A program made the translations under genes and the position numbers. The notes beneath the pieces were generated by a model, which made no database searches, had not been told where the DNA came from, and saw only the letters and a program-made list of their open reading frames with translations. Source: Siminovitchia terrae (lineage in GTDB: Bacteria > Bacillota > Bacilli > Bacillales > Bacillaceae_C). From it: DNA of 64,000 nucleotides. Below, piece by piece: positions 1 to 8,501 of this stretch. The DNA lies in NCBI RefSeq assembly GCF_003605405.2, contig NZ_QYTW02000011.1:62001-126000 (forward strand), written 5' to 3'. Each line of letters begins with the position of its first letter. Position 1 is the stretch's first letter.

Positions 1-714
1 CAGCTTTTGAAGCCTCCGCTGGATGGAACAGTCTCTCTCTCCCAAATGGATAGTGTTTCCATGGACATCAGCCAACACCTGGATTTCCACATGGCGGAAA
101 TCATCGATATATTTTTCAATGTACACGCCTGGGTTTCCAAATGCGACGGCAGCCTCCTGCTGAGTAATTTCAATCCCTTTGATCAGATCTTCCTCCGCAT
201 GAGCCACCCGGATTCCCCGGCCGCCGCCTCCCGCTGTCGCTTTGATGATCACAGGATATCCGATTTCTTCAGCAATTCCCTTCGCTTCCTCCATCGTTTC
301 GACGATCCCGTCTGAGCCTGGTACAATCGGCACCCCGGCAGCTTTCATCGTGGTGCGCGCCACATCCTTGGTCCCCATTTTCGTAATGGCTTCCGGGCTC
401 GGCCCTACAAATATGAGATTACATTCACGGCACAGTTCGGCAAAATCCGCATTCTCCGCCAGGAACCCATAGCCCGGGTGGATGGCATCGCATTCCGTCA
501 GCTTAGCTACACTGATGACATTGGCTGAATTCAAATAGCTGTCTTTGGATGCGAGCGGTCCAATGCAGTAGGCTTCATTCGTCAATTGAACGTGCAGCGC
601 CTCTTTATCCGCCTCGGAATGTATAGCGACTGTTTCAATGCCCAACTCCATGCATGCCCGTATGATACGGACAGCAATTTCTCCCCTGTTTGCTATTAAA
701 AGTTTCTTTATCAT
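1..714 (-). CDS. accC: Biotin carboxylase subunit of acetyl-CoA carboxylase (3' end outside window)
   Basis: The first 238 codons are visible and the frame is open to the window edge. The protein begins [18 protein letters not shown], the standard biotin carboxylase N-terminus. It carries the ATP-grasp glycine loop [11 protein letters not shown] and the motif [13 protein letters not shown] at the edge. It would carboxylate the biotin on AccB using ATP and bicarbonate. Its ATG lies 12 bp after the accB stop, so the two are co-transcribed. The pair lies downstream of a 5-oxoprolinase operon, so it may be a second, catabolism-linked accBC copy rather than the housekeeping one; the sequence here cannot decide that. 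Confidence 0.93.
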   Translation of the reverse strand, partial: MIKKLLIANRGEIAVRIIRACMELGIETVAIHSEADKEALHVQLTNEAYCIGPLASKDSYLNSANVISVAKLTECDAIHPGYGFLAENADFAELCRECNLIFVGPSPEAITKMGTKDVARTTMKAAGVPIVPGSDGIVETMEEAKGIAEEIGYPVIIKATAGGGGRGIRVAHAEEDLIKGIEITQQEAAVAFGNPGVYIEKYIDDFRHVEIQVLADVHGNTIHLGERDCSIQRRLQKL

Positions 715-726
715 ATTTTACGCTCC

Positions 727-1236
727 TTACTTGGGCTCGACTAAAAACAGCGGCTGACCGTATTCCACAAGCTCTCCATCCTTCACAAGGATTTCCGCTA
801 TTTCCCCATCCACTTCTGCTTCGATTTCGTTGAACAGCTTCATTGCTTCTACGATGCATACGATGGAGCCAGAAGTGACTTCAGAACCGACATTCACATA
901 CGAGTCGCTGTCAGGGGAAGGAGCCTGATAAAAAGTGCCGACCATCGGAGATACAATTTCATATAAATTGCTTTTCTCTTCAGCCTTGGAAACTAGAGTG
1001 GACTCAGTTGCGACAGGTGCCTGTTCCGTAGCCGGCTGTTTGGATTTGCTTTCCTGTTGAGCGGCTGGCTGAAGGGCAGGCACAGGTCCTGTCACATATC
1101 GTACGGTTTCCTGTGCAGGACTTTTACCTTTCTTTTTCAATTCAATTTTTAAATCGTCTTGCCTATAAACAAATTCATCAATATCCGACTCGTCAATCAA
1201 CTTGATAATTTCTCGGATTTCCTGTACTTTTAACAT
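727..1236 (-). CDS. accB: Biotin carboxyl carrier protein of acetyl-CoA carboxylase
   Basis: The product is 169 aa from the ATG at 1236, which starts [18 protein letters not shown]; a longer in-frame reading upstream does not resemble the family. The order is N-terminal helical segment, a Pro/Ala/Gln-rich flexible linker (about residues 50-90), then the biotinyl domain. The biotinylation motif [15 protein letters not shown] places the acceptor lysine at about residue 133. It carries CO2 between biotin carboxylase and the carboxyltransferase. A purine-rich ribosome binding site (GGAAAGAAAGGAAG) precedes the start. It is the first gene of an accB-accC pair. Confidence 0.93.
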   Translation of the reverse strand: MLKVQEIREIIKLIDESDIDEFVYRQDDLKIELKKKGKSPAQETVRYVTGPVPALQPAAQQESKSKQPATEQAPVATESTLVSKAEEKSNLYEIVSPMVGTFYQAPSPDSDSYVNVGSEVTSGSIVCIVEAMKLFNEIEAEVDGEIAEILVKDGELVEYGQPLFLVEPK

Positions 1237-1553
1237 GGAGAATACTTCCTTTCTTTCATTAACGACTTCATATGAAATGTCTCTTGCGGATTCATGAAAC
1301 AACTTTTGACAGATGATGATGTTTTACAGGTCTTGACAGCTTCATATCCTCTAAAACCTTAAGGTGTTTTTGTCTTTCGTTCTCTTCATAGTCATTCAAG
1401 AACCATGAACCGCTAACTCTCTCAGTGTCAAATAACCTCAGCTTTAGTGAAAAAATTCAAGATACCTAGCGTTTTAATGACACTTTGATTCATTTACATG
1501 CCTCTTTGTTCATTATATTTTTAAAAGAATCATCAAAACAATAAACTAATTTT
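1237..1553. other. Intergenic region upstream of accB
   Basis: This 317-bp spacer separates the symporter stop from the accB start. It is AT-rich, has no ORF with a ribosome binding site and no clear terminator hairpin. It presumably contains the accB promoter, but I could not identify one with confidence. Confidence 0.4.
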
Positions 1554-2987
1554 TTAGCTTACCATTTTTTCAAAAACAGCTATCATTTTTTTCGACGGCT
1601 TTGTCAGCCTGCTAATAATAATAATGACAATACATGTAACGATTAATGTCGGAATCATTGGGTCAATTCCAGCAGAAATAACGCCAACTCTCTGCGTGAG
1701 CTTCCAACTGATGGCAATGATACTGCCGGATATGATTCCGCCCCAGGCAGCCTCTTTTGTCATACTGCGGTAGTACATACTCATAATGATGATTAAGCCA
1801 CCTGTGCTTCCTGCAATTAGATAAGCAAGATTCATCATCTCCATAATATAAGCTGGGCGCCAGATCCCAATCGGCACTGAAAGGGCTCCCAAAAAAAGAA
1901 CAAGCAATTTGGTCACAACAAGAAGATTCCTTTCAGAAACATCTTTATTTAACAGTTTTTGATAAATGTCTCTTCCCAAACTTGTTGCTCCTGCCAAAAG
2001 CCAGGTATTTGCAGAGGATAATATGGCTACAAAAAGACCTGCCATTGCAATACCCACAATAAATGGAGGAGCAAGATCAAACGTATAGGTTAACCAAATT
2101 GTTTCTGGATCTTGTATATTCGGGTAAATTGTTTTCGCAAAGAATGAAGACCCAAAAAATATAAATGACACCGGAAGATAAATCAATGCAATGGCCATGC
2201 CTGCTTTAACAATATCCCTGACACTTGAAGCCGCATAGAATCTGGTTAAATAACCGGGGTTCCCTAAATAGCCAAACAGCCAGATGAAAAGCCAAGAAAA
2301 TGCCATGAAAGGAGTCAGTTCACCAGCATTTGTAAAATAGTCGGGCTGCGCCGCACGTACAGCTTCAGTTACCGGTCCCCAGCCTTCGGTGGCTTTAACC
2401 AAAAAAGGCACTGTGATAACCAATGCGGCAGTTAGTATAATCATGGCGATAAAATCAGTATTAAGAACTACTACCATTCCTCCCAAAATCGTGAATATAA
2501 TCACCATGGCGCAAACAATAATTGTACTGGAGGAATAACTCATACCGAATAGTTCTGAGAACAATAATCCACCCTGTACATAGAGTGATCCCAGGAGAAC
2601 AACCATCCAAACAGAAGCAATGATGGAAAATATCGGTCCTAATAGTGGACTGTCAAATCGACTTGCCAGATAATCAGGAATTGTAAGTTGACCAAACCTA
2701 CGCAATTTCGGTCCAATAAAGAAACAGAGAACGAAATAGCTCCACGCAATTCCTATGTTAATCCAGAGAGTCCCCGCTCCCAGGTTATAATAGTAGGACA
2801 TCATTCCCAAAAAGGAAGCACCGCTAATACCAGAAGCGAAAAGAGAGCCTAGAATGAGGTACCATTTCCCTCCTCTTTCCGCTATATAAAAAGAAAGCAA
2901 ATCTTTTGATTTCATATAGGAATAAACAGCTACCCCAAACATCAACAGTAAGACAATAGCTATACCGAGTAAAATATGTGAATTCAA
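1554..2987 (-). CDS. Sodium:solute symporter (SSS family)
   Basis: The product is a 477-aa polytopic membrane protein with about 13 hydrophobic segments, typical of SSS transporters in length and pattern. The start is a TTG at 2987 behind GGGAGG with 7-nt spacing; no better ATG is present. It lies 12 bp after a 55-aa one-TM protein of the kind that accompanies such symporters, and downstream of pxpBCA. It may therefore import 5-oxoproline or a related acid; this is inferred from position only. The substrate cannot be read from the sequence. Confidence 0.85.
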   Translation of the reverse strand: MNSHILLGIAIVLLLMFGVAVYSYMKSKDLLSFYIAERGGKWYLILGSLFASGISGASFLGMMSYYYNLGAGTLWINIGIAWSYFVLCFFIGPKLRRFGQLTIPDYLASRFDSPLLGPIFSIIASVWMVVLLGSLYVQGGLLFSELFGMSYSSSTIIVCAMVIIFTILGGMVVVLNTDFIAMIILTAALVITVPFLVKATEGWGPVTEAVRAAQPDYFTNAGELTPFMAFSWLFIWLFGYLGNPGYLTRFYAASSVRDIVKAGMAIALIYLPVSFIFFGSSFFAKTIYPNIQDPETIWLTYTFDLAPPFIVGIAMAGLFVAILSSANTWLLAGATSLGRDIYQKLLNKDVSERNLLVVTKLLVLFLGALSVPIGIWRPAYIMEMMNLAYLIAGSTGGLIIIMSMYYRSMTKEAAWGGIISGSIIAISWKLTQRVGVISAGIDPMIPTLIVTCIVIIIISRLTKPSKKMIAVFEKMVS

Positions 2988-2999
2988 GTTGTTTCCTCC

Positions 3000-3167
3000 C
3001 TAGGATGTAAAACTTTTTGCTGTATCGGTTTCTTTATCCTCAAGCTGGTCTGTTTTTTCCCAAGGAAACCTATCATTTCTCAAATAGTAAGTACCAAACA
3101 CGAGAGACAAAATGATCGGAGCCGCACCAAACAGCCAGATCCAAAACATATCGGTAAACCAACTCAT
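3000..3167 (-). CDS. Symporter small accessory protein
   Basis: This 55-aa ORF starts MSWFTDMFWIWLFGAAPII and has a single transmembrane segment followed by a short charged tail. AGGTGG lies at good spacing before the ATG. It directly precedes the SSS symporter, with 12 bp between stop and start. Small one-helix proteins in this position are known as symporter small accessory proteins. Their exact role is unsettled, but they are thought to assist the large subunit. The short length makes it easy to miss in annotation. Confidence 0.75.
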   Translation of the reverse strand: MSWFTDMFWIWLFGAAPIILSLVFGTYYLRNDRFPWEKTDQLEDKETDTAKSFTS

Positions 3168-3191
3168 GGTAACCACCTCAGTTATTATTTT

Positions 3192-3956
3192 TTAAGCAAA
3201 CGGGGAATTCACCTCAATTCCGGCTTCTTCCAATCTTCTTTTGATAATCTTAATCATTTCCAATGCTGTCGGCGTATCTCCGTGGACACAAATCGTTTCC
3301 CCGTTCACTTCTATCTCTTCTCCTGTGATCGCTTTTACCTTGCCTTCTGTGACCATCCGGATGATCCGTTCTGCTACGAACTCCGGATCTGAAATCACGG
3401 CTCCTTCTTCTCTTCTGGAAACTAATGAGAAGTCCTTATGGTAAGAACGGTCCGCGAATATTTCCAGCTTAAACGGAAGTCCCTTCCGCTCGGCCACCTT
3501 ATGAAGCTGGGAATGTGGCTTTACAAACACCGTAAGATCGGGTCTGACAGATAGGATGGCATCAACAATATTGATCGCCAATTGTTCGTCGGAATCGGCC
3601 ATATTATTCAAGTTTCCATGTGGCTTCACATGCGTCATATTTACCCCGTGTTTTTGGCAAAAGATATCCAGAGCGCCGATTTGATAAATAATCAGATTCA
3701 TCAGTTCATCTCTTGGAATGTCCATGTTCCTTCTCCCAAATCCAGCCAAATCTGGGAGGCTGGGGTGGGCTCCGACTTCCACACCATGCTCTTTGGCAAT
3801 CTTTACGGTATGATCCATAATATTCGGGTCTCCCGCATGAAAGCCACAGGCCACATTGGCCGAGGAGATGTATTGAATAACCTCGTCGTCATTCCCCAGC
3901 TTGTAGTGGCCAAAACTTTCACCCATATCACAATTCAAATCGATCGTTTTCTTCAT
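3192..3956 (-). CDS. pxpA: 5-oxoprolinase subunit A (LamB/YcsF family)
   Basis: The product is 254 aa, the full family length, starting MKKTIDLNCDMGESFGHYKL. DLNCDMGESFG is the N-terminal family signature, and conserved VACGFHAGDP and VKPHGNLNN segments follow. Together with PxpB and PxpC it hydrolyses 5-oxo-L-proline to L-glutamate at the expense of ATP. It follows pxpC on the same strand with a short gap, and AAGGGGAA precedes the ATG. The order pxpB-pxpC-pxpA plus transporter suggests one operon for uptake and use of 5-oxoproline. Confidence 0.93.
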   Translation of the reverse strand: MKKTIDLNCDMGESFGHYKLGNDDEVIQYISSANVACGFHAGDPNIMDHTVKIAKEHGVEVGAHPSLPDLAGFGRRNMDIPRDELMNLIIYQIGALDIFCQKHGVNMTHVKPHGNLNNMADSDEQLAINIVDAILSVRPDLTVFVKPHSQLHKVAERKGLPFKLEIFADRSYHKDFSLVSRREEGAVISDPEFVAERIIRMVTEGKVKAITGEEIEVNGETICVHGDTPTALEMIKIIKRRLEEAGIEVNSPFA

Positions 3957-3977
3957 TATGGCTATTCCCCTTCCTTA

Positions 3978-4913
3978 TTAACAAGTCGCTTGTAAAATCC
4001 GAAAGTTATATTCCTGCTTCTTTAGCTCTTCCTGTGCTTCCTCAATGGGAATCTCGGTGAACGTAACTGTATCCCCCGGCTTTACCTGTCCGAGCTTCGG
4101 AAGATCGACGCTGATCACTCCCCCGATTTTGGTGTAGCCGCCAATACTCTGTCTTCCAACAAGAAAAATAATGGGCTGTCCATTTTTAGGCACCTGGATG
4201 GCCCCGTAAAAAATACCTTCCGAAATGATATCAGCCGACTCCACATGTTCAATGACAGGGCCATCCAGTCTGCATCCCATCCTGTCCACTTGTTGTGTGA
4301 CCTTGTAAGTGGAAGAGAGGAACGTTCGAATTCCCTCTTCTGTAAAAGATTCACCCTGCGGACCGAGAATCACTCGGATCTGGATGTCATCTGTATACTC
4401 GGGGATAAGGTCATCAGGTAGGCGCCTCCCCTTCAGGTGGTCACTTGATTTCGGAAAAACCCGGAGAATATCTCCTTTTTTCAGAGCCCTTCCTTTCATT
4501 CCGCCTATTTTTCCAACAAGATCGGTAGCTCTGCTCCCCAATACCTGTGGAACATCAAAGCCTCCGGCCACAGCCAGATATGACCTGCATCCCGAGCGTG
4601 CCCCCTTGAATTGGATCACGTCTCCCTCTTCGACTTTGATAGACTTCCACATCGGCACCTCTTTCCCGTTTATATCCGGACTGAGGTCTCCACCGGTGAT
4701 GGCGATGATGCCCGGTTCGCTCACAAGCAATTTCAACCCCATGAGAGTCACTTCCAACAGCGCTGCGTTTTCATCGTTTCCTACTATAATATTGGCCATC
4801 CGGTGGGAATACCCATCAGCGGGTCCCGATACCGCCAATCCGTATTTTTGATAGCCGTGCCTTCCCAAGTCTTGGATTGTCGCCAATAATCCCGGTTTCA
4901 ATACTTCAAATAT
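3978..4913 (-). CDS. pxpC: 5-oxoprolinase subunit C (biotin-dependent-carboxyltransferase-like, KipA type), with a non-canonical start
   Basis: The protein contains LKPGLLATIQDLGRHGYQKY and GLAVSGPADGYSHRMAN, hallmarks of PxpC/KipA. The first standard start in frame is a TTG at 4901, but that is 18 nt from the strong GGAGGAG site and drops residues normally present before LKPGL. Reading upstream in frame gives IFEVLKPGL, starting with ATA at 4913, with 8-nt spacing from AGGAGG. No ATG, GTG or TTG exists in frame between the site and 4901. I therefore give the ATA start (311 aa) and treat it as uncertain. The gene lies between pxpB and pxpA. Confidence 0.85.
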   Translation of the reverse strand: MFEVLKPGLLATIQDLGRHGYQKYGLAVSGPADGYSHRMANIIVGNDENAALLEVTLMGLKLLVSEPGIIAITGGDLSPDINGKEVPMWKSIKVEEGDVIQFKGARSGCRSYLAVAGGFDVPQVLGSRATDLVGKIGGMKGRALKKGDILRVFPKSSDHLKGRRLPDDLIPEYTDDIQIRVILGPQGESFTEEGIRTFLSSTYKVTQQVDRMGCRLDGPVIEHVESADIISEGIFYGAIQVPKNGQPIIFLVGRQSIGGYTKIGGVISVDLPKLGQVKPGDTVTFTEIPIEEAQEELKKQEYNFRILQATC

Positions 4914-4940
4914 GATAATCTCCTCCTTTCCCTTGTTGCA

Positions 4941-5663
4941 TCATCCCTTTATGCGTTGGGAAGAGTGGATGTTCCAGGTTTCATTGTTTTTCTCTATCTC
5001 TTCAAACTCTTCTTCGGTAATCTCCTCGAAAAATACCTTGTCCCCCGACTCCAGGAGGAACGGATTCTCTTTTTCCGGATCGTACAGGCGCATAGGCGTA
5101 CATCCGATCAGCCGCCAGCCACCGGGACTCTGAACAGGGTAGATTCCAGTTTGGTTGTTGGCGATCCCAACACTTCCTGCGGGTATGGAAACCCTTGGGG
5201 AAGGCAGTCGCGGAGTACTGATTTTCTCCGACATGCCTCCCATAAACGGATAGCCCGGAGTAAAGCCCAGGAAATAAACCAGATATTCTCCACCTGAATG
5301 GATGGAGATGACCTCCTCTGGACTAAGGGCGTTATGTTCGGCTACATCCTTCAGGTCCGGTCCCCGTTCGCCGCCATATAAAACAGGAATGTGAACCTCC
5401 CGGCCGCCGGATGAACCGGCGGCAGAAGCGTCCTTTCCCCATCCCTGCAGCTTTTCCTGCACCTCCACATAGGAAAGCTTCACAGGATTATAGTGGATCA
5501 GCAAAGAGCGATAACCGAGAATAACCTCGCCCATACCAACGTCCGATTCCTTCTCCGCCAAATAAGCAAGCTGGCGTACCATTGCGTTTGTCTCTTGATC
5601 AATCTTATTTTCAAACTCGACAAGGACGGCCTGGTCACCCGCCGGCTTACATATAAATTTCAT
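4941..5663 (-). CDS. pxpB: 5-oxoprolinase subunit B (KipI/allophanate hydrolase subunit 1-like)
   Basis: The product is 240 aa from ATG 5663, which has AGGG at 8-nt spacing; a GTG at 5672 in frame is less well placed. It begins MKFICKPAGDQAVLVEF and contains YLVYFLGFTPGYPFMGG and GVSIPAGSVGIANNQTGIYP-like sequence typical of the family. It forms a complex with PxpC and is the first gene of the pxpB-pxpC-pxpA run. In B. subtilis the homologue is also known as the kinase inhibitor KipI, but the genomic context here points to oxoproline catabolism. Confidence 0.92.
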   Translation of the reverse strand: MKFICKPAGDQAVLVEFENKIDQETNAMVRQLAYLAEKESDVGMGEVILGYRSLLIHYNPVKLSYVEVQEKLQGWGKDASAAGSSGGREVHIPVLYGGERGPDLKDVAEHNALSPEEVISIHSGGEYLVYFLGFTPGYPFMGGMSEKISTPRLPSPRVSIPAGSVGIANNQTGIYPVQSPGGWRLIGCTPMRLYDPEKENPFLLESGDKVFFEEITEEEFEEIEKNNETWNIHSSQRIKG

Positions 5664-5789
5664 GAATATCACCCTAGCTTTTTTCTTAATGGAAATTCAC
5701 CGTACTGTTTGCTTTTTTTCCTGATGGAACTGACTGTATTATTTCTTGAAATCTGTTCCAGGTTCTTCATCACTTCAATGATGCATGTT

Positions 5790-6310
5790 TTTTTGCAGCC
5801 AAAGCCTCTTCAAGAGCCCTATCAAACTCTTCATTTGTATTGGACCCTCACGGCATGTACACCCAGAGATTCCCCCATCTTTGCAAAATCGCCAAGGCTC
5901 AGCTCGGTGCCAACACTCTTTCCGGATAATGCATCTCCTGAATGCATGCGGATGGATCCGTATAAACTATTGTTGAATATAACGGCAATGACGGTAATGT
6001 CGTACCTTGCCGCTGTTTCCAGCTCCTGGGTAAGCAGTCTTGACGCCGATTGCAGCCGGAAGCCCAAGCATCCGAAGTCAGACCAATATATATTTTCGGC
6101 TTGTTGAAAATGAAAAATAGCTATGCAACCAGCAAAATTGCTGCATCATTTGTAATGATGGCATCTTCCGGAAAGTTGTTCACTTTTTCTGACAATTGGA
6201 TATATGAGTCATACATGGACACTGGGAAAACAGGATGAATGAAATCATCCAACTGGGCTTTCAGAGCTTCAATGACGGGAACGCCGGATGCCTCCAACGT
6301 TCCAATCGGT
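5790..6310 (-). pseudogene. Remnant of a thiamine-diphosphate-dependent enzyme (acetolactate synthase-like)
   Basis: Three pieces on the minus strand, in different frames, match the C-terminal domain of this family. They are VNNFPEDAIITNDAA (about 6140-6190), LPAAIGVKTAYPG (about 6025-6060) and ARYDITVIAVIFNNSLYGS continuing to FAKMGESLGVHAVRV (5840-6010). The segment carrying the GDG half of the ThDP-binding motif is missing between LPAAIGVKTAYPG and the retained NN half, and stops and frameshifts separate the pieces. The gene cannot make an active enzyme. Upstream, 6310-6420 encodes VRVITPSTKGGYALEFYKVG in one frame, possibly from the same or another lost gene. Confidence 0.7.
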
Positions 6311-6535
6311 ATATTCGTAGAGATGCCATTCGGAACAGCCTCCTGCCGCCTGCGAACTCGGTCCGGGTATCGGCGTGTCCAACTTTATAAAATTCAAGAG
6401 CATAGCCCCCTTTGGTAGAAGGTGTGATAACCCTTACATTTTCTTTTTGTGTTTCATTAAATGAACTATCGTTTCAATCTATGGTTTCAGTATATCGACT
6501 GACTTTTAAAATTTCAATTTATTTTTAAAATTTTA

Positions 6536-7738
6536 TTAATAGTTTTTTCCTGACACCTTCATAAACAACGGATTTCTCTCCTTTTTTTTCAATGCGATGT
6601 AAAGGACAATACACTGTTCAAACGATTGGGGGTCAATTCGGCTCAGCTCACTAATCTTGTTCAACCGGTACATCAAAGTGTTTCGATGGATATAGAGATT
6701 TCTCGCAGCCTTGCTGACATTCATGCTACTTTCGCAGTAAGCGATAAAGGTCTCAATCAGCATGTCAGATTCGGGGAACTCCCAAATGTTCCGTATATCG
6801 TCGGCAAACAGCTCAAGAAAGCGAAGGTCGATATCTTCCAGAAATATATCCGGCAGGATGGACCAGCTGTCAAAAGAATACACACTTTCCTCCGAGTCAC
6901 TTCTCAGACCAGCCATTATGGCTTTCTTGGCCTGTTGATAGGAACGAGCCGCCCCTTCCAGTCCCATATAACTTTTCCCATAAGCGATGGTGACCCGACC
7001 ACGGACACCTTCTCGATCCAAAAAGGCAGTCAGTTTGCCAATGGCGCTTTCACATGTCCTTCTTAATTTCGGCTCACCCTTCGAATCAATGATTTTGAAA
7101 ACCACCCACTGCTCTTGATTGACAGGACAGACAATGTCCTCATTACTTTCCCGAAACAAGTAGCCGATCAGGCTCTGCAGTTGTGTCTGCAGCGGGTCTG
7201 CCTGTGAGGATGATTCCTGAAGGACAGGAAAATGAATCAGCAAGCATACCCTCAATCTGTTGAAATGCACTCCGAGCAATTGGCAGTATTCTTCAAGTTT
7301 ACTTGTATCCTTCCAATCCTCATAATGAATCAGGTGCTGTACAAATAATTCTGTCGTCTTCATTTGGACAAGCTCTGACTCCGTGCGGAAGCTCTCCCTG
7401 AGAAACATCTCAATATGGCTGTGGATAAATTTCACATACTTCCTGACACTTTCCGGCTCGCCGACAATGCCCAAAACACCGATGACCTTATGGTCAAAGC
7501 AGATGGGAGCCGCAATTCCCGGCAGAACATTCTCCATGTTATCCACCTGCTCTTTCGTGAAGACGACCTCTCTCCCCTCTTCGATTACCCGGGAAGATAC
7601 CGGATGCAATGTCCCTATCCTGTCTTTGTTATCGGAACCGATAATAATACCCTTTTCGTCTGTAATACTGAGAGAGATGCCCAGCAATGATGATGCCTGT
7701 TCTACTAGAGGTTGTGCAACCTGCTCAAAAAGCTTCAT
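6536..7738 (-). CDS. CdaR/PucR-family transcriptional regulator (sugar-diacid-recognition type)
   Basis: The product is 400 aa. The N-terminal third (MKLFEQVAQPLVEQASSLLG through GVLGIVGEP) matches the putative sugar diacid recognition domain. The C-terminal end (ESSMNVSKAARNLYIHRNTL) is the PucR-type helix-turn-helix. A GGDEF-like middle region, common in this family, fits about residues 140-280. It sits between the 5-oxoprolinase cluster and the second symporter and is divergent from the latter. It may sense a carboxylic acid and control one or both transport and catabolic units; the ligand is unknown. Confidence 0.85.
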   Translation of the reverse strand: MKLFEQVAQPLVEQASSLLGISLSITDEKGIIIGSDNKDRIGTLHPVSSRVIEEGREVVFTKEQVDNMENVLPGIAAPICFDHKVIGVLGIVGEPESVRKYVKFIHSHIEMFLRESFRTESELVQMKTTELFVQHLIHYEDWKDTSKLEEYCQLLGVHFNRLRVCLLIHFPVLQESSSQADPLQTQLQSLIGYLFRESNEDIVCPVNQEQWVVFKIIDSKGEPKLRRTCESAIGKLTAFLDREGVRGRVTIAYGKSYMGLEGAARSYQQAKKAIMAGLRSDSEESVYSFDSWSILPDIFLEDIDLRFLELFADDIRNIWEFPESDMLIETFIAYCESSMNVSKAARNLYIHRNTLMYRLNKISELSRIDPQSFEQCIVLYIALKKKERNPLFMKVSGKNY

Positions 7739-8117
7739 TTCCTTTACCTCCCAACTGTCAAGACTTCAACATAGCAATGATTATATCAAAATACAGACGA
7801 TATAGTATTCTAAATTTTGTGCATGTTGTTTCTTGAAAGGGAAATAGACTTAGTTATAATTACATGTACATAACAACAGGCCGAGGAAGGCTGGAGGAGG
7901 ACTGATAGAGAAAAAATCCGAGCTGCATTCCGTAAGACAGGATGATCTGACGAATATGAGGGACTTTATCCGTGGCAGGTCTTCAGGAGAATTATGAACC
8001 CTGAGGTCTGTGCTGACAAACGAATGTGCAAGCCTTGAAGTAATCATTTTTGAAAGCGCTTTACATGTTCTTATATTTTTATTACCCAATCGAAGCTTAT
8101 TTAAGGTTTACTAGGAT
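7739..8117. other. Intergenic region between the divergent regulator and symporter, left part
   Basis: No convincing gene is present. A minus-strand frame at 7850-8089 has no family resemblance or ribosome binding site. The plus-strand phrase KKSELHSVRQDDLTNMRDFI (about 7910-7970), behind a GGAGGA, may be a decayed gene start, but nothing downstream supports it. The region must hold the regulator promoter. Confidence 0.35.
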
Positions 8118-8312
8118 ATCAAATGCGCCTTGGCGTATTTGCGCCAAGATTTTATTGAGCTCCGCTCGATAAATTTCCTCTGAAAATCTGTGGCATCCGC
8201 CGGAGGCTTTGACTTTATTCAGCCGGGGTTTGAACCCCCACTGAATGGAATACCGATATGCATTCATCTTACCACTTATAGAAGTGGGAGATTTCTGCTG
8301 AATGAAGTTAAA
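8118..8312 (+). repeat. 195-bp structured dispersed repeat, copy 1
   Basis: This copy runs from ATCAAATGCGCC to GAAGTTAAA. On paper it folds into a 5' hairpin (TTGGCG 8130-8135 with CGCCAA 8142-8147) and a 10-bp hairpin (8151-8160 with 8164-8173). A four-way junction follows, closed by ACTTTATTCAGC (8212-8223) with GCTGAATGAAGT (8297-8308). The junction encloses GGGGTTtgAACCCC (8225-8238), TGAATG/CATTCA (8242-8266) and CCACTT/AAGTGG (8272-8287). It is non-coding. Five more copies occur in this window. It lies 190 bp upstream of the symporter. Confidence 0.9.
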
Positions 8313-8501
8313 CGTTCATTGGACTCTTAAACGGACTGATCAACTCCAAGCCGACGGGTGAAATCGGCTGCCAAACATTTCAACGGGAAATTATAAACGT
8401 TTAAATTCCCAGGGTAGACATCGGCTCTCCAGCAGACTTGACGTCTTTGCCGATTTATTAAACTGGGATTTTCCCAATCAAACAAAAAGGGAGTAGATTA
8501 T
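8313..8501 (+). promoter_or_regulatory. Probable structured 5' leader of the symporter gene
   Basis: Between repeat copy 1 and the ATG there are three possible hairpins: AGCCGA/TCGGCT (about 8350-8370), a GGGAA/TTCCC stem around an AT-rich loop (8383-8409), and TGGG/CCCA just before the ribosome binding site (8464-8475). This could be an untranslated leader, but it matches no riboswitch class I know. Confidence 0.3.

Noticed and set aside
7850-8089. Minus-strand 79-codon ORF upstream of the CdaR/PucR-type regulator
   Set aside because: No ribosome binding site, no recognisable domain and low-complexity composition; more likely chance.
8118-8312. Considered the cloverleaf part of the 195-bp repeat as a tRNA gene
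   Set aside because: The closing helix is 12 bp rather than 7, there is no TTCRANY T-loop or CCA-adjacent acceptor end, and the hairpin sizes do not fit a tRNA.
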